Made by a program: the position numbers and the translations under genes. A DNA stretch of 64,000 nt from NCBI GenBank assembly GCA_963736305.1, contig CAVTOD010000009.1, positions 1 through 64,000 on the forward strand, given 5' to 3'. Each line of letters begins with the position of its first letter. Position 1 is the stretch's first letter. Below are positions 26,847 through 35,719 of this stretch, one piece after another. The notes under the pieces are model-generated. The model searched no databases. It saw only the letters and a list, made by a program, of their open reading frames with translations, and had not been told where the DNA came from. Origin of the DNA: DASUPK01 sp963736305. GTDB lineage: Bacteria; Actinomycetota; Thermoleophilia; Solirubrobacterales; 70-9.

Positions 26847-27929
26847 GTGGAAGCGGGGACGCTGAAGAGGACGCCGCTGTATGAGGCCCACGTCGCCGCA
26901 GGCGCGAAGCTGGTGCCGTTCGCCGGCTGGGAGATGCCTGTCGAGTACGACGGGATCAAGGCCGAGCACCTTCGGGTTCGCAGCGACTGCGGCGTCTTCG
27001 ACGTCTCCCACATGGGCGAGATCGAGACGGAGGGGCCGCAGGCGGTCGAGCTGCTGCAGCGGCTGCTCTCCAACGACGTCTCGAAGATCCACGTCGGCGG
27101 CGCGCAGTACTCCTGTCTCTGCCGCGAGGACGGCGGTGTCCTCGACGACCTCTTCACCTACCGGCTGGGCGAGGAGCGGTATCTGACCGTGACGAACGCC
27201 GCGAACCACGTGCGCGATCTCGAGTGGTTCGAGGCGCATGCGGTCGAGTTCGAGGCGGAGGTCCGCGACCGGATCGACGCCTACGCGATGCTGGCCGTTC
27301 AGGGCCCAGAGGCACGGCAGATCGCCTCGCGGCTGACCGAGGGCGAGCTGCCGCCGCGATTCAAGACAGCCGAGCTGCCGGTGGCCGGGTGCCCGGCCCT
27401 CGTCTGCGGCACCGGATACACCGGCGAGGACGGGGTGGAGCTCCTCACCTCGCCGGGGGACGCGAAGACGGTCTGGGACGCGCTGATCGGGGGCGGTGCG
27501 GGACCCGCGGGCCTGGGCGCTCGCGACACCCTGCGACTGGAGGTCAACTACTGCCTCTACGGCAATGACCTGAGCGAGAAGCGCACGCCGATCGAGGCAG
27601 GGCTGGGCTGGTGCGTCAAGGAGGACACCGGGTTCGTCGGCTCCGAGGCGTGCCGGCGGGTCAGAGATGAGGGTCCGGAGGAGGTGCTCGAGCCTTTCGT
27701 GATCACCGGGGCGGGGATCCCCAGGCAGGGCAACCCGATCGTCTCCGGCGACGAGAAGGTCGGCGTGGTCACGAGCGGGACGATGTCGCCGTCGCTCGAG
27801 GTCGGCATCGGCATGGGTTATGTCGTCAGGGACCTGGCGCAGCCGGGGACCGCCATTGAGATCGACGTCCGGGGCAAGCGCCGGCGGGCCGAGATCCGCG
27901 AGCGGCCGCTCTACTCCAAGGACGGATAG
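26847..27929 (+). CDS. gcvT: glycine cleavage system T protein (aminomethyltransferase)
   Basis: A 360-residue tetrahydrofolate-dependent aminomethyltransferase. It takes the methylamine group from the lipoyl arm of GcvH, releasing ammonia and giving methylene-THF. Features are PLYEAHVAAGAKLVPFAGWEMPVEY, GVFDVSHMGEIE, LLSNDVSKI, CGTGYTGEDGVEL and LGARDTLRLE. The C-terminal barrel (GIPRQGNPIVSGDEKVGVVTSGTMSPSLEVGIGMGYV) is intact. GTG 26847 is preceded by a TATCGT box rather than a ribosome site. gcvH follows after nine bases, and gcvPA/gcvPB lie 2.2 kb downstream. Confidence 0.96.
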   Translation: MEAGTLKRTPLYEAHVAAGAKLVPFAGWEMPVEYDGIKAEHLRVRSDCGVFDVSHMGEIETEGPQAVELLQRLLSNDVSKIHVGGAQYSCLCREDGGVLDDLFTYRLGEERYLTVTNAANHVRDLEWFEAHAVEFEAEVRDRIDAYAMLAVQGPEARQIASRLTEGELPPRFKTAELPVAGCPALVCGTGYTGEDGVELLTSPGDAKTVWDALIGGGAGPAGLGARDTLRLEVNYCLYGNDLSEKRTPIEAGLGWCVKEDTGFVGSEACRRVRDEGPEEVLEPFVITGAGIPRQGNPIVSGDEKVGVVTSGTMSPSLEVGIGMGYVVRDLAQPGTAIEIDVRGKRRRAEIRERPLYSKDG

Positions 27930-27938
27930 GTTTCCGGC

Positions 27939-28334
27939 GTGGCTGACGAGAGTTATCCCGACGACCTTCGCTACCACCCCGAACACGACTGGGCACGGGT
28001 AGAGGGCGATCAGGCGACGTTCGGCGTCACCTGGTACGCGCAGGACGCGCTAGGCGAGGTGGTCTTCTACGAGCCGCCCGAGGTCGGTAAGGAGCTCAAG
28101 AAGGACGAGGCCTACGCGGAGGTGGAGTCGGTCAAGGCGGTGTCCGACGTCTACGCCCCGCTCTCCGGCGAGGTCACCGAGGTCAACTCAGCGCTGTCGG
28201 AGAACCCGGAGAAGATCAACGGGGACCCCTACGGCGAGGGCTGGATGGTGAAGGTGAAGCTCTCCGATCCCTTGGAGTCGGACCAGCTGATGGACGCCGC
28301 CGCGTACAAGAAGCTCCTAGAAGACTCCGACTAG
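27939..28334 (+). CDS. gcvH: glycine cleavage system H protein
   Basis: A 131-residue lipoyl carrier that shuttles the aminomethyl group between GcvP, GcvT and the lipoamide dehydrogenase. The lipoylated lysine is Lys66 in ESVKAVSDVYAP. The N-terminal YPDDLRYHPEHDWARV and the ENPEKINGDPYGEGWMVKVK end are typical. The start is GTG 27939, nine bases after the gcvT stop. A TAGGTT sequence six bases before it could be a separate -10 box but overlaps the gcvT stop, so operon transcription is as likely. Confidence 0.95.
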   Translation: MADESYPDDLRYHPEHDWARVEGDQATFGVTWYAQDALGEVVFYEPPEVGKELKKDEAYAEVESVKAVSDVYAPLSGEVTEVNSALSENPEKINGDPYGEGWMVKVKLSDPLESDQLMDAAAYKKLLEDSD

Positions 28335-28337
28335 GCT
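28332..28337 (+). promoter_or_regulatory. possible -10 box before COG4280-like gene
   Basis: TAGGCT (starting in the gcvH stop) is seven bases before an ATG at 28345. That ATG opens a five-codon frame (MRPSL) whose TGA at 28360-28362 overlaps the GTG start of the membrane protein. The arrangement suggests a leaderless mini-ORF translationally coupled to the main gene. Confidence 0.35.
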
Positions 28338-28358
28338 GGAAACCATGAGGCCGTCGCT

Positions 28359-29108
28359 GTGAGCGGCCAAGCGCTTGGACTCGCCGCCTCGGTTTTCCTC
28401 GCGTGCGCGGTCGAGGCGGTTGAGGCCCTGACCATCGTGTTGGCCGTCGGAACGACTCGCAGCTGGCGCTCCTCGCTGCTAGGCGCCGGAGCCGCCGTGC
28501 TTGCGCTGGTCGCCGCGACCGCGATCGTGGGCCCCGGGCTGACCTCGCTGCCGATCGACACACTGCGACTCGTTGTGGGTGGCCTGTTACTGGTCTTCGG
28601 GCTGCAGTGGCTGCGTAAGGCGATCCTTCGAGGCGCCGGCCTCAAGGCCGAGCACGACGAAGGCGAGATCTTTCTCGAGGAATCCGCGGCCGCTCGGGCA
28701 GCTGGGGACACCACCGACGAGTTCGATGCATACGCGTTCACGATTGCCTTCAAAGGGGTCCTCCTCGAAGGGCTGGAGGTGGCCTTCATCGCCCTCACCT
28801 TCGGTGCAAATCAGGATCGCCTTGGTTTGGCGGCGGTCGCGGCGGGCGCCGCAGTTGTCGTGGTGGCAATACTCGGCGTCGCGGTCCGCGCCCCTCTTGC
28901 ACGGGTCCCGGAGAACGCGATGAAGTTCAGCGTCGGAGTGATGCTGACCACATTCGGGATCTTCTGGGGCGCTGAAGGTGCCGGCGCCGAGTGGCCGGGG
29001 GGAGATGCGGCCCTGCTCGTGCTGGCTCCGACGGTGCTGATCTTCTCCCTCCTCTTGGTCAGGCTGTCCCGCGCGCCCGCTGCCGGCGGACGGGCGGTGC
29101 AGGCATGA
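28359..29108 (+). CDS. COG4280/FTR1-like membrane protein
   Basis: A 249-residue protein with about seven membrane segments in two related halves. Each half has an acidic helix motif, EAVEALTIVLAVG (Glu19, Glu22) and LLEGLEVAFIALTFG (Glu137, Glu140). They resemble the ExxE-type ion-binding helices of FTR1 iron permeases and related cation transporters. A charged cytoplasmic loop (KAEHDEGEIFLEESAAARAAG) separates the halves. I read it as a predicted metal or ion transporter of unknown substrate. A 68-residue membrane protein overlaps its stop, and the fluoride module follows, so a role in ion balance is plausible but unproven. Confidence 0.65.
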   Translation: MSGQALGLAASVFLACAVEAVEALTIVLAVGTTRSWRSSLLGAGAAVLALVAATAIVGPGLTSLPIDTLRLVVGGLLLVFGLQWLRKAILRGAGLKAEHDEGEIFLEESAAARAAGDTTDEFDAYAFTIAFKGVLLEGLEVAFIALTFGANQDRLGLAAVAAGAAVVVVAILGVAVRAPLARVPENAMKFSVGVMLTTFGIFWGAEGAGAEWPGGDAALLVLAPTVLIFSLLLVRLSRAPAAGGRAVQA

Positions 29109-29311
29109 GGCGGATCGTCGAGGCCGCGGCGGGGGTATGGGTGTTCATCGCCGGCGATGATTGGGTGACCGCAGTGGGCGTAGTTGCCGCCCTCGGTCTG
29201 ACCGGTCTGATCAGCGGAACGAGCGCGGGCTGGTTCGTCATGCCCATCGCCGTCGGGTTCCTGCTCGCGCTCTCGATCCTGCGGGAGTCAAGGAAGCGCC
29301 GCCACGGCTGA
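29105..29311 (+). CDS. 68-residue two-helix membrane protein
   Basis: A small protein whose ATG overlaps the stop of the COG4280-like gene (ATGA). Two hydrophobic segments, VWVFIAGDDWVTAVGVVAALGLTGLI and SAGWFVMPIAVGFLLALSIL, flank a short turn and end in a basic tail (RESRKRRHG). The overlap argues that it is a subunit or accessory of the upstream predicted transporter. No domain is recognised. Confidence 0.6.
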   Translation: MRRIVEAAAGVWVFIAGDDWVTAVGVVAALGLTGLISGTSAGWFVMPIAVGFLLALSILRESRKRRHG

Positions 29312-29321
29312 GGCCCTTGGC

Positions 29322-29327
29322 TATCCT
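29322..29327 (+). promoter_or_regulatory. -10 box of the fluoride-riboswitch transcript
   Basis: TATCCT lies six to seven bases before the 5' edge of the fluoride aptamer, so transcription would begin right at its P1 stem. No clear -35 box is visible. Confidence 0.45.
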
Positions 29328-29332
29328 GCGTC

Positions 29333-29387
29333 GCCGAGCGATGAGGCTCGCTCCTAACCGCGGTTAGCGCCGCTGATGGCCTCTACG
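29333..29387 (+). ncRNA. fluoride riboswitch (crcB motif)
   Basis: The aptamer consensus is readily seen. A short P1 (GAGC with GCTC) encloses GATGAGG. CTAACC follows, then the P3 stem GCGG/CCGC, and finally the signature CTGATGGCCTCTAC, whose GCCTC pairs with GAGGC to form the pseudoknot. The fluoride riboswitch class senses fluoride through magnesium ions and turns on exporters. It lies 30 bases before crcB, the expected target. Confidence 0.93.
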
Positions 29388-29402
29388 TCGATGTCAACGA
29401 CA

Positions 29403-29416
29403 CGAGGAGGTCCTCG
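29403..29416 (+). promoter_or_regulatory. hairpin sequestering the crcB ribosome site
   Basis: CGAGG (29403-29407) pairs with CCTCG (29412-29416) across an AGGT loop. The hairpin contains the whole GAGGAGG Shine-Dalgarno sequence and ends at the base before the GTG start. It is a natural expression platform for translational control by the riboswitch. Confidence 0.6.
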
Positions 29417-29788
29417 GTGACGTATGCCTTCGTCGCGATCTTCGGCGCCGCCGGTGCGGTCAGCCGATACTGGCTGGACGGCCGGATCAGCGAACTCACT
29501 CACGGCCAGTTCCCCTGGGGGACGTTCGTGATCAACGTCGCCGGTGCCTTTGCTCTCGGCCTATTGGTTGCCGTCACCACGGAGCGGCTGCTCCCGCACC
29601 CGAACTGGCGCGTGGCGCTCGGCATCGGCTACCTCGGCTCCTTCACGACGTTCTCGACCTACGCCTACGAGAGCGTCAAGCTCGCCGAGGACGGCGCGGT
29701 GGGGCTCGCTCTGGTGAACTCCGTGGGGATGGTGGCCATCGGCATGCTGGCGGCGTTCACGGGACTGGCGCTCGGGAGGACGCTGTGA
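29417..29788 (+). CDS. crcB: fluoride exporter CrcB/Fluc
   Basis: A 123-residue, four-helix membrane protein of the Fluc/CrcB family, which exports fluoride as an antiparallel dimer. Family hallmarks are GAAGAVSRYWLDG, the FPWGTFVINVAGAFALGLL helix with the conserved Asn, and GYLGSFTTFSTYAYE with the phenylalanine-rich break that lines the pore. GTG 29417 follows the sequestered GAGGAGG site. A fluoride riboswitch upstream and a DUF190 gene overlapping the 3' end complete a standard fluoride-resistance unit. Confidence 0.96.
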   Translation: MTYAFVAIFGAAGAVSRYWLDGRISELTHGQFPWGTFVINVAGAFALGLLVAVTTERLLPHPNWRVALGIGYLGSFTTFSTYAYESVKLAEDGAVGLALVNSVGMVAIGMLAAFTGLALGRTL

Positions 29789-30129
29789 AGCTCGAGGGCG
29801 AGGGCAAGCTGCTCCGGATCTTCATCGGCGAGTCAGACAAGCACGGCCGCAAGCCGCTCTATCAGGCGATCGTCGAGATGCTTCGCGAGGAGGGGATGGC
29901 CGGGGCGACCGTGCTGCGGGGAATCGAGGGCTTTGGGGCCAACTCTCACCTCCATACGGCCCGCATCCTGCGCCTCTCCGAGGACCTGCCGATCGTGATC
30001 GAGGTCGCCGACCGGGCGGACCGGATCGAGGCGATCATGCCGAAGATCGACGAGATGGTTACCGAGGGCATGGTGACGCTCGAGCGCGTTGAGGTCGTCA
30101 GCTACCGGGCCCAGGAGAAGGGCGATTAG
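29785..30129 (+). CDS. DUF190 protein, fluoride-module partner
   Basis: A 114-residue protein of the DUF190 family (LLRIFIGESDKHGRKPLYQAIVEMLREEGMAG, then TVLRGIEGFG and LPIVIEVADRADRIEA). The fold is PII-like and the protein is probably cytosolic and oligomeric. DUF190 genes are often next to crcB, as here, where the GTG start overlaps the crcB stop by 4 bp. The role is unknown; a regulator or accessory of the fluoride channel is the usual guess. Confidence 0.9.
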   Translation: MKLEGEGKLLRIFIGESDKHGRKPLYQAIVEMLREEGMAGATVLRGIEGFGANSHLHTARILRLSEDLPIVIEVADRADRIEAIMPKIDEMVTEGMVTLERVEVVSYRAQEKGD

Positions 30130-30165
30130 CCGGAGCGGTCCACGCGGCCCATCGGTGGCCGTCAC

Positions 30166-30171
30166 TACGAT
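30166..30171 (+). promoter_or_regulatory. -10 box of a probable leaderless gcvPA transcript
   Basis: TACGAT lies nine bases before GTG 30181 with no ribosome site between. It would give gcvPA-gcvPB a promoter separate from the fluoride-controlled transcript upstream. Confidence 0.45.
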
Positions 30172-30180
30172 GAGTCGTCC

Positions 30181-31562
<1,382 letters not shown>

Positions 31563-31566
<4 letters not shown>

Positions 31567-33101
31567 GCGAGAAACTGACCGCCGCCGGCCCCGAGCTCAC
31601 CGAGACGCCGATGCAGCGCGACCGCGCGACGACGATCTACGAGCGCTCGGTCGAGGGCCGCCGGGCGGCGACGCTGCCAGAAACCGGGGTCGACGAGCGC
31701 CCGCTCGACGAGCTCATTCCCAAAAATCTCCTGCGCTCTTCCCCCGCGGAGCTCCCCGAGGTCTCCGAGCCCGAGATCATTCGCCACTACAACCGGCTCT
31801 CGCGGCGGAACTTCGACCTCGACACGGGCTTCTACCCGCTGGGCTCGTGCACGATGAAGCACAACCCGCGCCTGAACGAGCGGGTGGCGGCGCTGCCAGG
31901 CCACGCGCGGCTCCATCCCGCCCAGGAGCCGAAGCGGGCGCAGGGCGCCCTCGAGCTGATGTGGCTGCTCCAGCGGTCGCTGTCCGAGATCTGCGGGCTG
32001 CCGCACGTCAGCCTCCAGCCCTCGGCGGGCTCCCATGGCGAGCTGGCGGGCCTGCTCCTGACGCGCGCCTACCACGCCGACCGCGGCGAGATCCGCACCA
32101 AGGTCCTCACCCCGGACACCGCTCACGGCACCAACCCCGCGACGGTGACGATGGCCGGCTACGAGGTCGTGAAGCTCGCCTCCAACGAGAAGGGCGGGAT
32201 CGACCTCGACGACCTTCGCGCGAAGGCCGGCGACGACACCGCCTGCCTGATGCTCACCAACCCCAACACCCTCGGGCTCTTCGACGAGAACATCGAGGAG
32301 ATCGCCTCGATCGTCCACGAGGCGGGCGGCACCCTCTACTACGACGGCGCGAACCTGAACGCGATCATGGGCCGCTCGCGGCCGGGTGACATGGGCTTCG
32401 ACATCGTCCACGTCAACCTGCACAAGTCCTTCTCGCAGCCGCACGGCGGCGGAGGCCCCGGGGCCGGCCCGATCGCCTGCAGCGACCGGATCGAGCCCTT
32501 CCTGCCGCGTCCGCAGGTCGTCCGCCGCGAACCCCAGAACGGGGGCGAGCCGTCCTTTGCCCTGGACTTCGACCGGCCCAAGTCGATCGGCCGCCTGCGC
32601 GGCTTCCAGGGCAACTTCGGCGTCTTCGTGCGCTCCTACGCCTACATCCTCAGCCTCGGCGGTGACGGCCTGCAGGAGGCCTCTGAGACCGCGGTGCTGA
32701 ACGCCAACTACCTGCTCGCGAAGCTGAGTGAGGGAAAGGCGGGCAAGTACGTGCCGGTCGCCTTCGGCCAGCGCCCGATGCACGAGTTCGTTCTCTCGGG
32801 AGCGCCCGCGAAGAAGGAGCTCGGCATCAAGACCCTCGACATCGCGAAGCGCCTGCTCGACTTCGGCATGCACCCGCCGACGGTCTACTTCCCGCTGCTG
32901 GTCGATGAAGCGTTGATGGTGGAGCCCACCGAGACGGAGACGCGCGAGACGCTCGATACGTTCGCCGAAGCGATCGAGGCGATCCTCGAAGAGGCGGGCG
33001 GCGATCCCGGGATCGCGCAGGGCGCGCCTTACACGACCCCGGTCCGCCGGCTCGATGAGGTTGCGGCCAACCGGAATCCGGTCGTTCGACAGCCTCTGTA
33101 G
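31563..33101 (+). CDS. gcvPB: glycine decarboxylase P protein subunit 2
   Basis: A 512-residue beta subunit carrying pyridoxal phosphate on Lys288 in the motif HVNLHKSFSQPHGGGGPG. Other family marks are FYPLGSCTMKHNPR, LQPSAGSHGELAGLLLTRAYH, DTAHGTNPATVTMAGY, MLTNPNTLGLFDENI and HEFVLS near the C-terminus. With GcvPA it forms the P protein of glycine cleavage. GTG 31563 overlaps the gcvPA stop. The operon ends here; a structured non-coding stretch follows. Confidence 0.96.
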
Positions 33102-33110
33102 TGCCGCGGG

Positions 33111-33177
33111 GCGCCCACCGCTGATCCCTAATCGGGTTGCTCCTGGCGGAGCACCCTCACATTAAGGCGGTGGGCGC
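33111..33177 (+). terminator. structured intergenic element after gcvPB
   Basis: Perfect 11-bp arms (GCGCCCACCGC at 33111, GCGGTGGGCGC at 33167) enclose 45 bases. Inside are a smaller hairpin TGCTCC/GGAGCA and a weak CCC/GGG hairpin. It lies between the gcvPB stop and the convergent secreted-protein gene, so a bidirectional terminator is the simplest reading. A structured RNA is possible. Confidence 0.4.
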
Positions 33178-33193
33178 ACCGTCGCCTGGATCA

Positions 33194-33706
33194 CTATCCG
33201 CTGATGACCCTGACGATGGGGACCTTCAGCGCCGTGATCTCGGCGTGATTTATGTTCGCCGCCTGGGTCGACGAGCAGAGCAGCTGCGCGGTCGTGGCGG
33301 TCTTGGCCTGGCCCGCCACATCCATGGACACGCTGCTCTGGTCGGAGATCGTTCCGGTGCCCACGAACGTGTCGGACTGATCCTGGCCGACGCCGTTCAG
33401 ACGCAAGACACACTGGATGTTGGCGCCCGCGGCGTTCTGCCGAACGTCGAACGTGCTGGTCACGTCGTAGCTGCCCTGGCCGAGGCTCAGAGTCCCCAGA
33501 GTCGTCTGCGACGTGCTCAAGTTCGGCGCGCCGGCGATCGTGAGCTGGGTGACGTTCGTCTTCTTGGCGATCGTCTTGTTCACCTTCTTGCCGCTGATGC
33601 CGCTGGTGCCCGCGATCACCGGGGTGATCAGCAGAGCGCTGGCGAGCACCGCCGCCAGGGCTGCGGGCACGATCCAGCGACCAGCCCCTGACTTCAGAAA
33701 CCGCAT
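33194..33706 (-). CDS. secreted hypothetical protein
   Basis: A 170-residue protein with a clear signal peptide (WIVPAALAAVLASALLITPVIAG). A short basic link (GKKVNKTIAKKT) is followed by a Ser/Thr-rich beta-type domain (YDVTSTFDVRQNAAGANIQCVLRLNG, TISDQSSVSMDVAG) with two Cys residues that could form a disulfide. I do not recognise a named family, although similar exported proteins occur in related actinobacteria. AGAGGAGGA precedes the ATG, so it is a conventionally led message. Inverted-repeat structures lie on both sides of the gene. Confidence 0.7.
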   Translation of the reverse strand: MRFLKSGAGRWIVPAALAAVLASALLITPVIAGTSGISGKKVNKTIAKKTNVTQLTIAGAPNLSTSQTTLGTLSLGQGSYDVTSTFDVRQNAAGANIQCVLRLNGVGQDQSDTFVGTGTISDQSSVSMDVAGQAKTATTAQLLCSSTQAANINHAEITALKVPIVRVISG

Positions 33707-33734
33707 CGATTCCTCCTCTTTAGTTACCTCGCCC

Positions 33735-33810
33735 CCGAATAGCGAGGACGCCTGCCGCGCACCCTTAAGGAGCGCCCGGACGCATTCACGGGGTGAGTCC
33801 GGCTATTCGG
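33735..33810 (-). repeat. 9-bp inverted repeat downstream of polymerase gene
   Basis: CCGAATAGC (33735-33743) and GCTATTCGG (33802-33810) are perfect inverted copies 58 bases apart. The distal copy includes the stop codon of the polymerase gene. It may end that transcript or help define the promoter of the secreted-protein gene. Confidence 0.35.
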
Positions 33811-34735
33811 CGTCGAGCGCGCCGATGTCCGGCAGCTTCTGCTTCGTGGAGAGCACCGGCTCGAACAGATCGCCCTCCTTCTCCACGCGCTTGATGGCGG
33901 CCGGGATCTCGAAGCGGAGCTTGTCCGGATCGCCGCCCTTGGCGGTGCGCTCGACCTCCCGCCAGCGGAGGGGCATGGACGCGGTCGGGTGCTCGCGCGC
34001 TCGGAGGGAGTAGACGGCGATCGTCGTCTTCTTCTGGTGGTTCTGGCTCCAGTCGACGAACACCTTGCCGCGCCGGTCGACCTTGGCCATCTTCGAGACG
34101 ACCTCCTCCGGCGTCTCCTTTTCCAGAAGCTGGGCCACCGCCTTGGCGAAGGGGCTCGTCTGCTCGTAGGTGACCTTCGTGTTCAGCGGGAAGTAGACCT
34201 GGAGGCCCTTTCCGCCTGAGACCTTCGGGAAGCCCTCGAGGCCGAAGGCCGCGAAGAGCTTCCGCACCCGCAGAGCCACCTTGCAGCACTCGACCAGCCC
34301 GGCCGGGGCGCCCGGGTCGAGGTCGAAGGCGAGAACGGTCGGCTGCTCCATGCGCGTGGCCTTGGAGAGCGAGGGATGGAGCTCCAGCGCCGCGAGCTGT
34401 GCCATCCAGGTGAGGGTGGGAAGGTCCTGGCACATGCAGAAATCGATCTCACCGGCCCGCCGGTCGACGTAGATCGGCGTGGTCTTCACCCACTCCGGAC
34501 GGTGCTTGGGGCAGTTCTTCTCGAAGAAGGAGGTCTGGGGCTTGCCGACGCCCTCGGGAAACCGCCGCAGAGTCAGCGGACGGTCCTTGAGGTGCGGCAG
34601 GATCGCGTCCGCGACCCGCGCGTAGTAGTCGATCACCTCGGCCTTGGTGGTCTTGGTCTTCGGGTAGAGGACCTTGTCGAGGTTGGTCAGCTTGACCTTG
34701 CGCCGACCAATCGTTACTTCCTGCGCCTTGGCTAT
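33803..34735 (-). CDS. LigD-type NHEJ polymerase/primase
   Basis: About 300-310 residues of the archaeo-eukaryotic-primase-like polymerase domain of LigD. The start has VKLTNLDKVLYPKTKTTKAEVIDYY, followed by RPLTLRRFPEGV. FFEKNCPKHRPEWV comes next, then the catalytic FDLDPG, SGGKGLQVYFPL, and VFVDWSQNHQKKTTIAVYSLRA. It fills gaps and adds nucleotides at broken ends. It directly follows Ku in the -1 frame. No ATG, GTG or TTG lies before the conserved VTIGRRKVKL; the nearest near-cognate codons are ATA 34735 and ATT 34711. The start is therefore unresolved (ATT/ATA initiation, frameshift from Ku, or sequence error). Confidence 0.85.
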   Translation of the reverse strand: MAKAQEVTIGRRKVKLTNLDKVLYPKTKTTKAEVIDYYARVADAILPHLKDRPLTLRRFPEGVGKPQTSFFEKNCPKHRPEWVKTTPIYVDRRAGEIDFCMCQDLPTLTWMAQLAALELHPSLSKATRMEQPTVLAFDLDPGAPAGLVECCKVALRVRKLFAAFGLEGFPKVSGGKGLQVYFPLNTKVTYEQTSPFAKAVAQLLEKETPEEVVSKMAKVDRRGKVFVDWSQNHQKKTTIAVYSLRAREHPTASMPLRWREVERTAKGGDPDKLRFEIPAAIKRVEKEGDLFEPVLSTKQKLPDIGALDAE

Positions 34736-35682
34736 GCCTTTGCCTTCTTGCGCGACGCGGGCTTCTTGCGGCCGTTGGAGCTCGAGGAGCTCTTCGACTT
34801 CGAGGCGCTCTTCGACTTCGAGGTGCTCTTCGACGACGAGGACTTCGCCTTGGGCTTCGGCTTCGACCCCTTGCCGTTCGAGGCGGTCTCCTCGCCCTTC
34901 ACCGCGGCGAGGCTCTCCTCGAGGGCGGCCATCAGGTCCGGCGCCTTGGTCGGCTTCGGCTCCTCGGTGGGCGCGCTGACGACCTCCTTGCCGGCGGCCT
35001 TGCGCTCCAGCAGGTCGAGCAGCTCCTCGCGGTACTCGTCGCGGTAGCTGTTCGGCTTGAAGTCGCTGGTGAGGGATTCGATCAGCTGCTTGGCCATCTC
35101 CAGCTCGCGCTGGTCGGGCTTCTTCGGCTTCTCCTCCTCGAAGACCTCGCCGTCGAGGTCGCCGGGGGAGGTGACCTCGTCGTGAAAGCGCATCGTGGTC
35201 AGGGTCAGGACGTCGTCCATCGGCCGGATCGCGGCCAGGTGCTCCTTGTTGCGGAGCACGAAGCGGGCGACGGCGACCTTGCGGGAGTCCTTCATCGCCT
35301 GGACCAGCAGCGCGTAGGCGCGTGCGGCGCCCTTGTCGGGCCCGAGGAAGTACGGCTGCTCGAAGTAGATGGGGTCGATGTCGTCGAGATCGACGAAGTC
35401 CTGGATCTCGATCGCGCGGCTGCGCTGCGGCTCGAGGTCGGAGAGCTCGTCCTTGGTCAGTACCACGTACTGGTCCGGCGCGTACTCGTAGCCCTTCACG
35501 ATCTTGTCGTAGGGGACCTCCTTGCCGTCGGACTCGGCGACGCGCTTGTGCTTGACGCGGGAGCCGTCGCCCTCGCGCAGCTCGCGAAAGCGCACGGTCT
35601 GCTTGGACACCGCGCTGTAGAGCTTCACGGGCACATTCAGAAGCCCGAAGCTGATCGATCCACTCCATATAGCTCTAGCCAC
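34732..35682 (-). CDS. ku: non-homologous end-joining protein Ku
   Basis: A 316-residue Ku homodimer subunit that binds double-strand ends and recruits the ligase and polymerase. The core is complete (ARAIWSGSISFGLLNVPVKLYSAV, RELREGDGSRVKHKRV, DLDDIDPIYFEQPYFLGPD and the long C-terminal helix MAKQLIESL). A Ser/Lys-rich tail of about 45 residues follows (SSSSKSTSKSKSASKSKSSSSS, ending RKKPASRKKAKA), a kind of extension known to aid DNA threading. GTG 35682 is preferred over TTG 35688 because GAGGTGA lies six bases before it. Confidence 0.95.
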   Translation of the reverse strand: MARAIWSGSISFGLLNVPVKLYSAVSKQTVRFRELREGDGSRVKHKRVAESDGKEVPYDKIVKGYEYAPDQYVVLTKDELSDLEPQRSRAIEIQDFVDLDDIDPIYFEQPYFLGPDKGAARAYALLVQAMKDSRKVAVARFVLRNKEHLAAIRPMDDVLTLTTMRFHDEVTSPGDLDGEVFEEEKPKKPDQRELEMAKQLIESLTSDFKPNSYRDEYREELLDLLERKAAGKEVVSAPTEEPKPTKAPDLMAALEESLAAVKGEETASNGKGSKPKPKAKSSSSKSTSKSKSASKSKSSSSSNGRKKPASRKKAKA

Positions 35683-35719
35683 GCTCAATCACCTCGATCC
35701 GAATCCTTCGACATTGCGG

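Noticed and set aside
28345..28362. ATG 28345 as the true start of the COG4280-like gene
   Set aside because: It is in a different frame and stops after five codons; kept only as a leader-ORF idea.
33111..33810. Integron attC-like sites around the secreted-protein gene
   Set aside because: The inverted repeats lack the conserved RYYYAAC/GTTRRRY core boxes.
34740..35668. N-terminal extension of the polymerase frame through Ku
   Set aside because: That part is Ku read in another frame and is Arg-rich nonsense, so it is not a fused domain. The missing start codon remains a real problem and is listed as a finding.
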